A stretch of DNA of 64,000 nt, taken from NCBI RefSeq assembly GCF_000428725.1, contig NZ_AUAM01000021.1:23981-87980 (forward strand), in the 5' to 3' direction. Shown in pieces: positions 28,453-37,838 of this stretch; the stretch's first letter is position 1, and each line of letters begins with the position of its first letter. Below the pieces are notes generated by a model. That model made no database searches, was not told the origin of the DNA, and saw nothing but the letters and a program-made list of their open reading frames with translations. Both the position numbers and the translations under genes were made by a program. This stretch comes from Psychromonas aquimarina ATCC BAA-1526. GTDB lineage: Bacteria; Pseudomonadota; Gammaproteobacteria; Enterobacterales; Psychromonadaceae.

Positions 28453-30412
28453 AACCACCTTTATACCGCTAGAATTTTTACGTCCAGCCTGGCTGCTGGG
28501 AATAATTGTTGTATTTTTATTCTCACTGCTGCGTTACCGGAGCACTAAAAATAATCAGGGACAAACCTTGATTGCCCCGCATTTAAGCAAAAATCTGGTA
28601 AGTGCCCCGGATAAGTCTAATGCAGGACAATTCGCTTTCACTGCACTGGCTGTCATTGCCTGTATCTCTTTATCCGGTCCGAGCTGGCGTCAGCTGGAGC
28701 TTCCGGTTTATGAAATGGAAAAAGCCCAGGTTGTTGTTTTAGACCTTTCCTATTCAATGTATGCAACAGATGCAAAACCCAGCCGCTTAACGCAGGCCAA
28801 GTATAAAGCCATCGATCTGATCAAAAAATGGAGTGAAGGTGAAAAAGGCTTAATTACCTACGCAGGGGATGCTTTTACCATTTCGCCGTTAACCGTTGAC
28901 GGGAATTCCATTATTAATCATATTCCGCATCTCTCACCGGAGATAATGCCGGTAAGCGGCTCGCGCGCAGATCTGGCCTTAGAAAAAGCAATAGAGCTGA
29001 TGACTAACGCCGGCTACAAACAGGGACATATTGTTTTTCTCAGCGATGATATTGATAAACAAACTGCAGAGAAAATGATCAAAGAGCTGAAAGGCAGTGA
29101 CTGGGTTGTTTCAATTTTAGCCATGGCAACCCCGAAAGGTGCGCCGATAAAACTGCCCGACGGTTCATTATTAAAGGATGAAAACGGCAGCATAGTTGTT
29201 CCTAAATTAAAGGGTAAACCTTTTTACGATATCACCCGTGCCAGCGGCGGCATGTATTTAACCTTTACTAATACGGCTGAAGATGTCGACAAATTAGCAC
29301 AGCATTTCTCTGTTAAAGAGGCGCGGAAAAATACATCACAGCAGTCCGCTAAAAATGAGATGGTCATAGACGACGGTTACTGGCTGGCCTTTTTATTACT
29401 GCCTTTATTCCTGCTGCTGTTTAGAAAAGGAGTCTTCTACGTGCTGCTTATAAGTGTCTCTCTGCAGCTGTCCAGCCCGAAAGTAGAAGCTTCTGTGTGG
29501 AAGAATAATCAGCAGAACGCATTTCAGGCTTATCAAGATAAAGACTATCAGAAAGCAGTTGAACTATATGAAGACCCTCTCAATAAAGGCGCCGCCTATT
29601 ATCAGAATAAGCAGTATAAAGAAGCCTTAGCCTCCTTTACCCAGGCTGCCGCTGAAACACCTGAAAACGCAGATGCATTTTATAACCAGGGCAACAGTTA
29701 TGCACAGCTGAAGGAAATTGATAAAGCGATCCGCTCTTATCAAAAAGCACTTACTCTCCGGCCTGATTTTCAACAAGCACAAGACAATAAAAAACTCCTT
29801 GAAGATCTAAAAAAACAGCAGCAGGAGCAGAAAGACAAACAGCAAAGCAGCGAACAGCAGGAAAGCGACCAGCAGCAAAGCGACCAGCAGAGCAGCGAAC
29901 AGCAGGACAGCGAACAGCAGCAAAGCGAACAGCAGAGCAGCGACCAGCAGCAAAGCGAACAGCAGAGCAGCGACCAGCAGCAAAGCGAACAGCAGCAAAG
30001 CGACCAGCAGCAAAGCGAACAGCAGCAAAGCGAACAGCAGGACAGCGAACAGCAGGACAGCGAGCAGCAAAGCGAACAGCAAAGCAGCGAGCAGCAGAAC
30101 AGCGAACAGCAGAACAGCGAACAGCAGAGCAGCGAGCAGCAGGACAGCGAACAGCTGGAAAAAGAAGCACAGGAACAGCCTGCACAAACTGAGCAGGAAA
30201 CTGAGCAGGAAACTGAGCAGAAGGATCAGCAGCAGCTCAATGCATTACAAGAAAGCGGCGAAGTTAACCAAGAGTTAGAGCAGCTGCCGAACTGGCTGAA
30301 AAATATGCCCGACGATCCCTCTTTATTACTTAAAAACAAAATGCGTCTTGAATATCGAAAAAGGGCTTTATCACAGCCGGTAAAACAAGAAAATAACGGA
30401 GCTATCTGGTAA
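28442..30412 (+). CDS. VWA and TPR membrane protein, BatB/BatC fusion
   Basis: A 656-residue protein. Membrane helices lie near residues 14-30, 65-80 and about 315-350. The VWA domain has LDLSYSMYA and FLSDDIDKQ; the third MIDAS position is SDDID rather than the usual TDG. TPR repeats follow (about 365-450: YQNKQYKEALASFTQAA, AFYNQGNSYAQLKEIDKAI). Residues about 455-600 are an extreme Gln/Ser/Glu/Asp tract, and a short conserved WLKNMPDDPSLLL segment ends the protein. It combines what are separate batB and batC genes elsewhere. Confidence 0.88.
   Translation: MLPETTFIPLEFLRPAWLLGIIVVFLFSLLRYRSTKNNQGQTLIAPHLSKNLVSAPDKSNAGQFAFTALAVIACISLSGPSWRQLELPVYEMEKAQVVVLDLSYSMYATDAKPSRLTQAKYKAIDLIKKWSEGEKGLITYAGDAFTISPLTVDGNSIINHIPHLSPEIMPVSGSRADLALEKAIELMTNAGYKQGHIVFLSDDIDKQTAEKMIKELKGSDWVVSILAMATPKGAPIKLPDGSLLKDENGSIVVPKLKGKPFYDITRASGGMYLTFTNTAEDVDKLAQHFSVKEARKNTSQQSAKNEMVIDDGYWLAFLLLPLFLLLFRKGVFYVLLISVSLQLSSPKVEASVWKNNQQNAFQAYQDKDYQKAVELYEDPLNKGAAYYQNKQYKEALASFTQAAAETPENADAFYNQGNSYAQLKEIDKAIRSYQKALTLRPDFQQAQDNKKLLEDLKKQQQEQKDKQQSSEQQESDQQQSDQQSSEQQDSEQQQSEQQSSDQQQSEQQSSDQQQSEQQQSDQQQSEQQQSEQQDSEQQDSEQQSEQQSSEQQNSEQQNSEQQSSEQQDSEQLEKEAQEQPAQTEQETEQETEQKDQQQLNALQESGEVNQELEQLPNWLKNMPDDPSLLLKNKMRLEYRKRALSQPVKQENNGAIW
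29840..30155 (+). repeat. Low-complexity CAGCAG-AGCGA repeat tract within batB/C
   Basis: About 300 bp of a degenerate repeat built from CAGCAG and AGCGA/AGCAGCGA words, encoding runs of SEQQ, SDQQ and DSEQ. The frame stays open throughout. Such tracts change length by slippage or unequal crossover. They also create long false open frames on the opposite strand. Confidence 0.9.
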
Positions 30413-32106
30413 TGAAAATATTATTTACAATTATTACAAGCCTATTTTTATCACTGTTTATTCACCAAAGTGTGTCAGCAGCACAGGTACAGGTGCAGAC
30501 ATCGGTCAGTGATCATTCCGTATATTTAGGCGATATGTTTACATTAACTATCGAAATAAACAGCACCAGCTCAGACTATCAGCTGGACACTCGTCCTTTA
30601 GAAAAAGACTTTACCGTTTATCGTCCTTCGAAAAGTCAGCAAAGCAAATTAATCAATGGTAAATTTACCCAGCTCACCCAGTGGCAGGTCACCCTGCAGG
30701 CAAAAGCAATAGGTACCTTTACCATTCCCGCTTTAAAAATCGGTTCGCTAAGCAGTAAAAAAATAGCCATTAGCGTCGAAAAACCCTCTGCACAGGCAAC
30801 AACAAGCAAAGATAATGTCGTGTTTATAGAAAACAGCATCAATCGAGAGACCCTTTACCTGGGGCAGCCGCTGATATTTACCACTAAGATTTTTCTTTCA
30901 CAAAACAGTAATGAATTAAACCTGCTGAATCCGACTTTAGATGATGCTGATATTGAAGTTTACGGAGAAGATAAAAACGGCCAGACAATCCGCAACGGTA
31001 TCCGTTATAAAACCATCACCCGAAAGTACCAGATAACCGCTAATAAAGCCGGTGATTTTACCATCAACTCGCCCCTTTTAACCGGCAGCCTGCGTAAAAC
31101 GGTTCGTGTCAATGACTGGAATAACCGGATTATTGCCGATCCCATTAATATTCGCGGTGACAGCCTGAAAGTGACCATCAAGGAAAAACCAGCGAACTAT
31201 CAGGGAGAATGGCTGATCAGCGATGATGTTCGTCTGGTTGAAAATCAGAGTCTGGACGGCCAGAGCTACCGCGTCGGAGAGCCGATCACCCGCAGCATCG
31301 CACTGCAGGTCGCTTCAATTAATAAAGACAAGCTGCCGGTGATTAATTTCAATTATCCGAAAAGTCTGCGTTTTTATCCGGATCAGGATGAATTAAAGGA
31401 AGGCCAGGCAAACGATCTGCTCTATGCACAGCGCACCCTGCGTCATGCGATCATCCCGGATCAAAGCGGTCAGCTTATCCTGCCGGAAATAAAAGTGCCA
31501 TGGTGGAACAGCCGCACAGATAAACAGGAATTTGCTGTTTTACCCGCACAGACATTAACCATTCTGCCGGCAGAAAAAGAGCAGACAGCCGAAGAGAGAA
31601 ACACGGTACCGCAGGCGGCTCCCGCGGTAGATACACCACAGGAAGCACCTGCAGTTGCTGCTGCAGATAACAGCGCTGTAGTTATATGGCAGGTTATTTC
31701 TGCTGTACTGTTATTTTTACTATTCATATTAGCGGCTTATCATTACTCTTACCGACGAAAGGCAGCCGCAGAGCAAAGTCCCCCTGCTCCTCCTCCCTTA
31801 AACCAGGAGCTTGTGAGCCTGCATAATACGTTGCAGAAACAGGATGCGCCTCTTATTTACCAGGCACTGTTAAGCTATGCTCAGAGTGAATATCAGCAGC
31901 TGAAAAGCCTGTCACAACTGCCTGATTATCTGAATTTAAATGCTCAGGATAAAAAACAGTTAGCTGATGAAATTAAAAAATTAGAAAACCGCTGCAGTGA
32001 TCCGTCTATTACCTGGGATGCAGTGCAGTTAAGTCAGCTAATTAAAAAACATCGGCAGCATAAACCGCACAGCAGCGACAGTAAGGTTATGAATATCAAC
32101 CCGTAA
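30412..32106 (+). CDS. BatD family protein
   Basis: A 564-residue exported protein: signal peptide (about residues 1-23, ending SVSA), beta-rich periplasmic domains (VSDHSVYLGDMFTLTIE, NSINRETLYLGQPLIF, QSYRVGEPITRSIALQV), one membrane helix near residue 423-445 and a cytoplasmic helical tail. This is the BatD/oxygen-tolerance family. It is the last gene of the moxR-bat operon and its start overlaps the previous stop (TAATG). Confidence 0.88.
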   Translation: MKILFTIITSLFLSLFIHQSVSAAQVQVQTSVSDHSVYLGDMFTLTIEINSTSSDYQLDTRPLEKDFTVYRPSKSQQSKLINGKFTQLTQWQVTLQAKAIGTFTIPALKIGSLSSKKIAISVEKPSAQATTSKDNVVFIENSINRETLYLGQPLIFTTKIFLSQNSNELNLLNPTLDDADIEVYGEDKNGQTIRNGIRYKTITRKYQITANKAGDFTINSPLLTGSLRKTVRVNDWNNRIIADPINIRGDSLKVTIKEKPANYQGEWLISDDVRLVENQSLDGQSYRVGEPITRSIALQVASINKDKLPVINFNYPKSLRFYPDQDELKEGQANDLLYAQRTLRHAIIPDQSGQLILPEIKVPWWNSRTDKQEFAVLPAQTLTILPAEKEQTAEERNTVPQAAPAVDTPQEAPAVAAADNSAVVIWQVISAVLLFLLFILAAYHYSYRRKAAAEQSPPAPPPLNQELVSLHNTLQKQDAPLIYQALLSYAQSEYQQLKSLSQLPDYLNLNAQDKKQLADEIKKLENRCSDPSITWDAVQLSQLIKKHRQHKPHSSDSKVMNINP

Positions 32107-32124
32107 TTATGTATGTTTTTTGAA

Positions 32125-32162
32125 CAGCAAACATATTTGTATCATGATTAACATGTTTGCTG
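32125..32162. repeat. Ten-base-pair inverted repeat between the bat operon and aapJ
   Basis: CAGCAAACAT (32125-32134) is exactly complementary to ATGTTTGCTG (32153-32162) across 18 nt. It lies 19 nt after the batD stop and about 190 nt before aapJ. It could end the bat transcript or bind a regulator; there is no clean T-run. Confidence 0.45.
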
Positions 32163-32349
32163 TTGGAAAATCACACTTTTTGTTTATTTAACAAACGATA
32201 TTGTGAGAGAACTCTTGTAACAGTTAACAATTTCGTAACAAACTGGAGTTTCATATATTCTTTTCTATGCTTGATTAATCAATCGAAAGTAAGGTTTTCA
32301 CTTTCCATATATTGAAATTGATATCAATAACATAGACAAGGATATAAAA

Positions 32350-33363
32350 ATGAAATTGACGAAAATAGCTTTAATGCTGGGTATTGCTTCACTGCTTCCT
32401 AATCTTGCTTCAGCATCAACACTGGACCAGGTTGTTAAAAAAGGTGTATTAAACTGCGGCGTTTCAACGGGTATCCCGGGGTTCTCTGCAACCGACTCTA
32501 AAGGTGTATGGAAAGGTATTGATGTCGATTTTTGTCAGTCAGTAGCAGCGGCTGTATTAGGCGATCCTGCAAAAGTTAAATATATTCCACTAACCGCAAA
32601 AGAACGCTTTACTGCATTACAAAGCGGTGAGATTGATCTTTTAGCCCGCTCTTCTACCTGGACCGCAACACGTGATACCTCACTGGGTTTAAACTTTGCC
32701 GGTGTTAACTACTACGACGGCCAGGGTTTCTTAGTTAATAAAGAGCTCGGCATCAGTTCAGCCAAAGAGTTAGACGGCGCAACTTTCTGTATTCAGGCAG
32801 GTACTACCACAGAGCTTAATTTAACCGACTACTTTAAAGCGAATAAAATGGCCTATAAAGCGGTTACTTACGATACATCCGGTCAGACTATTGACGGTTT
32901 CAAAAAAGGCCGCTGTGACGCGGTTACCTCTGATGCATCGCAGTTATACGGTTTAAAACTTAAAATGAACAAACCTAATTCGGTGGTTGTTCTGCCGGAA
33001 ATAATCTCCAAAGAGCCGCTAGGTCCGGTTGTACGCCAGGGTGATGACCAGTGGTTTAATATTGTCCGCTGGACCATGTTCGCTACTTTAGAAGCCGAAG
33101 AGTTAGGTGTCAGTTCTGCGAATGTCGATGCACAGCTTAAGTCTCAGAATCCGGGTATTAAACGTTTATTAGGTACTTCCGGCAAAGCGGGCGAAAACTT
33201 AGGTCTGAGTTCTGACTGGGCGTACAACATCATCAAAAAAGTTGGTAACTACGGGGAAATGTTTGACAGAAACGTTGGTAAGGGGTCACCGCTGAATATT
33301 GAGCGCGGGCTTAATAATTTATGGAATCAGGGCGGGTTAATGTACTCAATGCCAATTCGATAA
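32350..33363 (+). CDS. aapJ: General L-amino-acid ABC transporter, binding protein
   Basis: A 337-residue periplasmic solute-binding protein with a signal peptide (about residues 1-22, ending ASA). VVKKGVLNCGVSTGIPGFS, GVWKGIDVDFCQSVAAAVLG and LLARSSTWTATRDTSLGL are characteristic of the AapJ/BztA group, which is longer than typical SBP_bac_3 proteins. It delivers polar amino acids to AapQMP. AAGGATAT lies before the ATG. A hairpin terminator separates it from aapQ. Confidence 0.93.
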   Translation: MKLTKIALMLGIASLLPNLASASTLDQVVKKGVLNCGVSTGIPGFSATDSKGVWKGIDVDFCQSVAAAVLGDPAKVKYIPLTAKERFTALQSGEIDLLARSSTWTATRDTSLGLNFAGVNYYDGQGFLVNKELGISSAKELDGATFCIQAGTTTELNLTDYFKANKMAYKAVTYDTSGQTIDGFKKGRCDAVTSDASQLYGLKLKMNKPNSVVVLPEIISKEPLGPVVRQGDDQWFNIVRWTMFATLEAEELGVSSANVDAQLKSQNPGIKRLLGTSGKAGENLGLSSDWAYNIIKKVGNYGEMFDRNVGKGSPLNIERGLNNLWNQGGLMYSMPIR

Positions 33364-33373
33364 ATTAATATTG

Positions 33374-33395
33374 GGGGAGCAAAACTCCCCTTTTT
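33374..33395 (+). terminator. Attenuating terminator between aapJ and aapQ
   Basis: GGGGAG (33374-33379), loop CAAAA and CTCCCC (33385-33390) are followed directly by TTTTT. It ends most transcripts after aapJ and lets a fraction read into the permease genes, giving an excess of binding protein. Confidence 0.85.
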
Positions 33396-33405
33396 AAGGC
33401 TTGTT

Positions 33406-34590
33406 ATGAACAGTTCTCAACTCCCCCCTTCCGCTAACGGATTCTTAAACAACCCGCAGAATCGAGCCGTTATTTTCCAGGTGCTCGCATTAATGTTTGT
33501 TGTTTTTCTCGCTTATTATTTCGCCAGCAACATGTTCGATAATGTCGAAAAAAGAGGTATTACCACTGGTTTCTCTTTTTTAGATGATGTTGCTGGCTTT
33601 GGTATCAGCCAGACGCTTATTGAATATGATGACGCCGGTTCAACCTATTACGATGTATTTATTGTCGGTTTATTAAATACGCTGTTAGTCTCGGTTATCG
33701 GTATTTTTTTCGCGTCTGTATTAGGTCTGCTGATAGGTGTAGGGCGATTATCATCAAACTACTTAATTTCTCGTCTGTCTCTTGTTTATATTGAGACCTT
33801 CCGCAATATTCCAATCTTACTGCAGATCCTGTTCTGGTATAACGTGGTGCTGGCGGCACTGCCCAGTCCGCGCAAGAGCTTCTCTTACCTGGACTCGGTA
33901 TTCTTAAACAACCGCGGGCTGCTGCTGCCGGAGCCGATTTTTGAAAGCGGCAGCAGTGCGATTTTAATCGCTTTGATACTGGCTGTGACCGGTGTGTGTT
34001 TTCTGGCCCGCTGGTCGAAAAAACGCCATGATTTAAGCGGTGAAGAGTTCCCGTTAATCAAGGTCTCAATTGCAATAATCGTGCTGGCTCCCGTTGTGGT
34101 TTACTTTATCAGCGGTCAGCCGATTTCCGCCGAATACCCGCACCTCAAAGGTTTTAACTTTAAAGGCGGCCTTACCATTATTCCTGAACTGCTGGCCTTA
34201 GTGTTTGCACTAAGTATCTATACTGCAACCTATATCGCCGAAGCGGTTCGTGCCGGTATTGAAGCAGTGCCTAACGGTCAGAAAGAAGCGGCTAAGTCCC
34301 TAGGTTTAAAAGATCACATTATCTTAACTAAAGTGGTTTTACCGCAGGCATTACGCGTCATTATTCCTCCGGTTATTAACCAGTATCTTAACCTTGTTAA
34401 AAACTCGTCATTAGCCACAGCTATCGGTTATCCGGAAATTGTCACTCTGTTTTCAGGCACCACCCTTAACCAGGTCGGCCAGGCAATTGAGATTATTTTA
34501 ATGACTATGGCCGTTTATTTAACATTCAGTATCGTTATTTCATTAATGCTGAACTGGGTAAATGCGAAAATGGCAATCAAAGGAAGATAA
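33406..34590 (+). CDS. aapQ: General L-amino-acid ABC transporter, permease AapQ
   Basis: A 394-residue inner-membrane permease with about eight hydrophobic segments. SLVYIETFRNIPILLQILFW and the EAA-type loop EAVRAGIEAVPNGQKEAAKS-LGL are the polar-amino-acid permease signatures. The extra N-terminal and central helices are typical of AapQ/BztB. It pairs with AapM and ends 1 nt before the start of aapM. Confidence 0.92.
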   Translation: MNSSQLPPSANGFLNNPQNRAVIFQVLALMFVVFLAYYFASNMFDNVEKRGITTGFSFLDDVAGFGISQTLIEYDDAGSTYYDVFIVGLLNTLLVSVIGIFFASVLGLLIGVGRLSSNYLISRLSLVYIETFRNIPILLQILFWYNVVLAALPSPRKSFSYLDSVFLNNRGLLLPEPIFESGSSAILIALILAVTGVCFLARWSKKRHDLSGEEFPLIKVSIAIIVLAPVVVYFISGQPISAEYPHLKGFNFKGGLTIIPELLALVFALSIYTATYIAEAVRAGIEAVPNGQKEAAKSLGLKDHIILTKVVLPQALRVIIPPVINQYLNLVKNSSLATAIGYPEIVTLFSGTTLNQVGQAIEIILMTMAVYLTFSIVISLMLNWVNAKMAIKGR

Positions 34591-34591
34591 A

Positions 34592-35671
34592 ATGGCTACT
34601 TATGCAGTGAAAGAAGCCAAACCAGCCCCCTCTACCAGTAAAGGAGTGCTGTTTTGGTTAAGAGAAAATCTATTTTCGGATATAAAAAACAGCCTGTTAA
34701 CCTTAGCCGGATTGTACTTTTTATATACTATTATCCCGCCTCTGCTTAACTGGATGATCTTTGATGCCACCTGGAGCGGCGCACAGGATGAAGTTGTAAA
34801 AGAAGGGGCAAGGTGGATATTTATTGTTGAAAAATTGGATCAGTTTATTTACGGATTTTACCCAGAATCTCTGCACTGGCGCCCTAATCTTGTGGCTCTG
34901 ATCTGTATCGCTTTTCTGCTTTCTATGAAATTCGTCAAAAATCTCAATCTGAAAATAGCGCTGATTTTAGCCTTTCCTGTTGTCTGTTTTATTCTGATCA
35001 GCGGCGGCTGGTTCGGTCTGGAAATTGTTGAAACAGAAAAATGGGGCGGATTAATGCTCACCGTACTGGTGGCGGCCGTTGGTATTATCGCCTCATTTCC
35101 GATCGGTATTATCTTAGCCTTAGGGCGCCAGTCACATATGCCCATTGTAAAAACCCTGTGTGTCGGTTTTATCGAATTTGTCCGCGGTGTTCCTTTGATT
35201 ACCATACTGTTTATGGCATCTGTTGTACTGCCGCTGTTTTTCAGTGACGGCATTGATTTTGACAAACTGCTGCGTGCACTGATCGGCATCACCCTGTTCC
35301 AGGCGGCTTATATTGCAGAAGTGGTTCGCGGCGGACTGCAGGCAATCCCCCGCGGGCAGTATGAGGCAAGTGAGTCTTTAGGCCTTAGTTACTGGCAGGG
35401 CATGATTTTAGTTATTCTGCCGCAGGCTTTAAAAATCTCCATCCCTAACTTAGTGGGGTCTTTTATCTCCCTGTTTAAAGATACCACCCTGGTCCTGATT
35501 ATCGGCTTATTCGATATTCTAGCCATGGTAACCCTTACTAACAGTGATACTAACTGGCTGGGTTATGAGGTCGAAGGTTATGTCTTTGTTACCATTATCT
35601 ACTGGGTTATCTGTTTTACTATGTCTCAATATTCTAAAGCTATTGAACGTAAGTTTAATACCGAGCACTAA
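34592..35671 (+). CDS. aapM: General L-amino-acid ABC transporter, permease AapM
   Basis: A 359-residue permease with the family blocks [20 protein letters not shown] and [24 protein letters not shown] chose ATG 34592 ([12 protein letters not shown]), preceded by AAGGAAGATAAA, rather than an upstream in-frame start inside aapQ. It forms the membrane channel with AapQ. Confidence 0.92.
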   Translation: MATYAVKEAKPAPSTSKGVLFWLRENLFSDIKNSLLTLAGLYFLYTIIPPLLNWMIFDATWSGAQDEVVKEGARWIFIVEKLDQFIYGFYPESLHWRPNLVALICIAFLLSMKFVKNLNLKIALILAFPVVCFILISGGWFGLEIVETEKWGGLMLTVLVAAVGIIASFPIGIILALGRQSHMPIVKTLCVGFIEFVRGVPLITILFMASVVLPLFFSDGIDFDKLLRALIGITLFQAAYIAEVVRGGLQAIPRGQYEASESLGLSYWQGMILVILPQALKISIPNLVGSFISLFKDTTLVLIIGLFDILAMVTLTNSDTNWLGYEVEGYVFVTIIYWVICFTMSQYSKAIERKFNTEH

Positions 35672-35682
35672 AAGGAATTACC

Positions 35683-36429
35683 ATGTCTGAACACGAATTT
35701 ATGATCACAATGCAGGATGTTAACAAGTGGTATGGTGACTTCCATGTACTCAAAGACGTTAATTTAAATATTAAAAAAGGTGAGAAACTGGTTATCTGCG
35801 GCCCTTCCGGCTCGGGTAAGTCAACTACCATACGCTGCTTAAACCACCTGGAAAAGTTTCAGGAAGGCAAGATTACCATTAACGGCACAGAGTTAATTGA
35901 AGATGTAAAGGTTGTCCGCCATATCCGCTCACAGGTGGGCATGGTGTTCCAGCATTTTAACCTCTTCCCGCACCTTTCCGTGCTGGAAAACCTGCTGCTG
36001 GCTCCAACCTGGGTGCATAACAAACCGCGTAAAGAAGCAGTTGAAACGGCCATGTATTATCTTGAGCGGGTTAAAATTGCCGATCAGGCGCATAAATATC
36101 CTAACCAGTTGTCAGGCGGACAGCAGCAGCGTGTCGCTATCGCACGCTGTTTATGTATCAACCCTGAAATAATGCTGTTTGATGAACCAACTTCCGCCCT
36201 GGATCCGGAGATGGTTTCAGAAGTACTGGAGGTCATGGTGGAACTTGCCGAAGAAGGGATCACCATGATCTGTGTTACCCATGAGATGGGCTTTGCTAAA
36301 AAAGTTGCGGACAGGGTAATTTTTATGGATGCCGGACAGATTATCGAAGAGAATGAACCTCATGAATTCTTTGATAATCCGCAGTCGGATCGTTTAAAAC
36401 TGTTCTTAGATCAGATTTTATCGCACTAA
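35683..36429 (+). CDS. aapP: General L-amino-acid ABC transporter, ATPase AapP
   Basis: A 248-residue ATP-binding subunit. Walker [10 protein letters not shown], signature [14 protein letters not shown], Walker [15 protein letters not shown] and switch [11 protein letters not shown] are intact. It powers AapQM. AAGGAATTACC lies before the ATG. Last gene of the aap operon. Confidence 0.94.
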   Translation: MSEHEFMITMQDVNKWYGDFHVLKDVNLNIKKGEKLVICGPSGSGKSTTIRCLNHLEKFQEGKITINGTELIEDVKVVRHIRSQVGMVFQHFNLFPHLSVLENLLLAPTWVHNKPRKEAVETAMYYLERVKIADQAHKYPNQLSGGQQQRVAIARCLCINPEIMLFDEPTSALDPEMVSEVLEVMVELAEEGITMICVTHEMGFAKKVADRVIFMDAGQIIEENEPHEFFDNPQSDRLKLFLDQILSH

Positions 36430-36446
36430 ACAGCACTTTATTAAAA

Positions 36447-36492
36447 GCATGTCGGTCATTTTATCCAGCACCCGGCATGCCTTTTCTTTTTC
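36447..36492 (+). terminator. aap operon terminator
   Basis: GCATGTCGG (36447-36455) pairs with CCGGCATGC (36472-36480) with one G-T pair, followed by CTTTTCTTTTTCC. It lies between convergent genes. Confidence 0.75.
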
Positions 36493-36496
36493 CTTC

Positions 36497-37021
36497 TTAA
36501 CTTAACTTTGCCATCAGCAGCTGTAACTGCTCATTAATATCATCTGCTTTCAGACAGCTGTTTTCTAAATCAAAATTCTCATAAAAGCTTGGTACAGATA
36601 AAAAACCTTTCAGGTCTCCTGAAAAGAACGGTGCAGAGCCGACAGCCCCGGTTAATACACTGGAAGCACCGCTAGGCCCCGGAGATGTCGCCAGTAATAT
36701 GAGTTTTTTACCCTGAAAGACTTTGGCATTAATTCGTGAACACCAGTCAAAAATGTTTTTATAAGCGGCAGAATAAGAACCGTTATGCTCAGCAAAAGAG
36801 ATAACCAGCGCGTCACACAGGCTGATTTTATTAAAAAAATCATGAGCTAAGGAGGGGATACCGGAGTCATTTTCTCTGTCTTCACTAAATATCGGCATTT
36901 CATAATCATTAAGATCTAACACCTCTGTAGTGCTGTTTTCGACTAAGCTGCAGGCATAGGTAACTAACTTTTTATTAATTGATCGAGTGCTGCTGCTTCC
37001 TGCAAATGCAAGTATTTTCAT
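36497..37021 (-). CDS. NADPH-dependent FMN reductase family protein
   Basis: A 174-residue flavodoxin-like protein. MKILAFAGSSSTRSINKKL holds the FMN phosphate loop (GSSSTRSINK), and FAEHNGSYSAAYKNIFDWCS is the conserved second flavin region of the NAD(P)H-dependent FMN reductase family (PF03358). The ATG at 37021 has AAGGA 8 nt upstream and starts at the first beta strand, so I prefer it to the start 51 nt further upstream. The substrate (quinone, azo compound or FMN itself) is unknown. Confidence 0.88.
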   Translation of the reverse strand: MKILAFAGSSSTRSINKKLVTYACSLVENSTTEVLDLNDYEMPIFSEDRENDSGIPSLAHDFFNKISLCDALVISFAEHNGSYSAAYKNIFDWCSRINAKVFQGKKLILLATSPGPSGASSVLTGAVGSAPFFSGDLKGFLSVPSFYENFDLENSCLKADDINEQLQLLMAKLS

Positions 37022-37107
37022 AATACATCCTTTTTGAAAAATTCTTACTTCAGTGTGCTGCATCCGCTTCAATTGGTCAAATAAGGAAATTTATTTAAAT
37101 CCAGGCA

Positions 37108-37132
37108 TAAAAAAACGCAGTAAAAACTGCGT
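37108..37132 (-). terminator. art operon terminator
   Basis: ACGCAGT (37115-37121), loop AAAA, ACTGCGT (37126-37132). On the minus strand the stem is followed by seven T residues. It lies 30 bp after artM. Confidence 0.8.
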
Positions 37133-37161
37133 ATTTTATAAGAAGCAGGTAACAGAGAGCT

Positions 37162-37836
37162 TTACTGCTGCGAGTAAGAGGCTTCCAGTTTTTTAAACAG
37201 GTAAATAACAGAAAAGGTTAAACACATATACAGCAGTCCGGCAGCAAAATAAGCTTCAAAAGGCGCATAATAACGGGCGTTAACTACGCGGGCCGCCCCG
37301 GTGATATCAACAATAGTAACCACCCCGGCGATGGCACTGCCGTGGATCATAAAGATAATCTCATTGCTGTAAGCCGGCAGGGCACGACGCAGTGAGTTAG
37401 GCAGAGTAATACGACGTAAAGTCTGCCAGGTACTCATACCATACGCCTTAGCGGCTTCCAGCTCGCCTTTGTCCATAGTGCCGATTACACCGCGGACAAT
37501 CTCCGCAGTATACGCACCGGTATTTAAAGTAAAGGCTAACAATGCGCAGAACCACGCTTCCTGAAAGTAGTCCCATAACCAGCTTTCACGTAAACTATCA
37601 AACTGTGCCGATCCGTAATAGATAATAAACAACTGTATTAACAGCGGCGTACCACGGAAGAAATACATATAAAACCAGACAGGGCCTTTTGCAAACCAGT
37701 TGCCGCTGCCGCGCAGTATGCCGGCCGGAACCGCAATAAATAAACCTAACAGTAATGAAAGTGCCACCAGCCAGATAGTGGTCCATAAACCATTAAGGTA
37801 AAGCGAGTACTGATTAACGATAATTGATAAATCCAT
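37162..37836 (-). CDS. artM: Arginine ABC transporter, permease ArtM
   Basis: A 224-residue polar-amino-acid permease with five membrane segments. FYMYFFRGTPLLIQLFIIYY and the EAA loop EIVRGVIGTMDKGELEAAKAYG-MS identify it as the ArtM/HisM type. Last gene of artPJQM, starting 2 nt after artQ. Confidence 0.9.
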   Translation of the reverse strand: MDLSIIVNQYSLYLNGLWTTIWLVALSLLLGLFIAVPAGILRGSGNWFAKGPVWFYMYFFRGTPLLIQLFIIYYGSAQFDSLRESWLWDYFQEAWFCALLAFTLNTGAYTAEIVRGVIGTMDKGELEAAKAYGMSTWQTLRRITLPNSLRRALPAYSNEIIFMIHGSAIAGVVTIVDITGAARVVNARYYAPFEAYFAAGLLYMCLTFSVIYLFKKLEASYSQQ

Positions 37837-37838
37837 CT

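Noticed and set aside
29751..30187. Long open frames on the minus strand opposite the batB/C gene
   Set aside because: They are produced by the CAGCAG-type repeat on the coding strand; their predicted proteins are monotone Ala/Arg/Val or Leu/Ala runs without a ribosome-binding site.
25092..32106. New defence system built on MoxR and VWA proteins (ternary-type)
   Set aside because: Gene content and order fit the well-known moxR-bat operon; no extra nuclease or effector gene is included.
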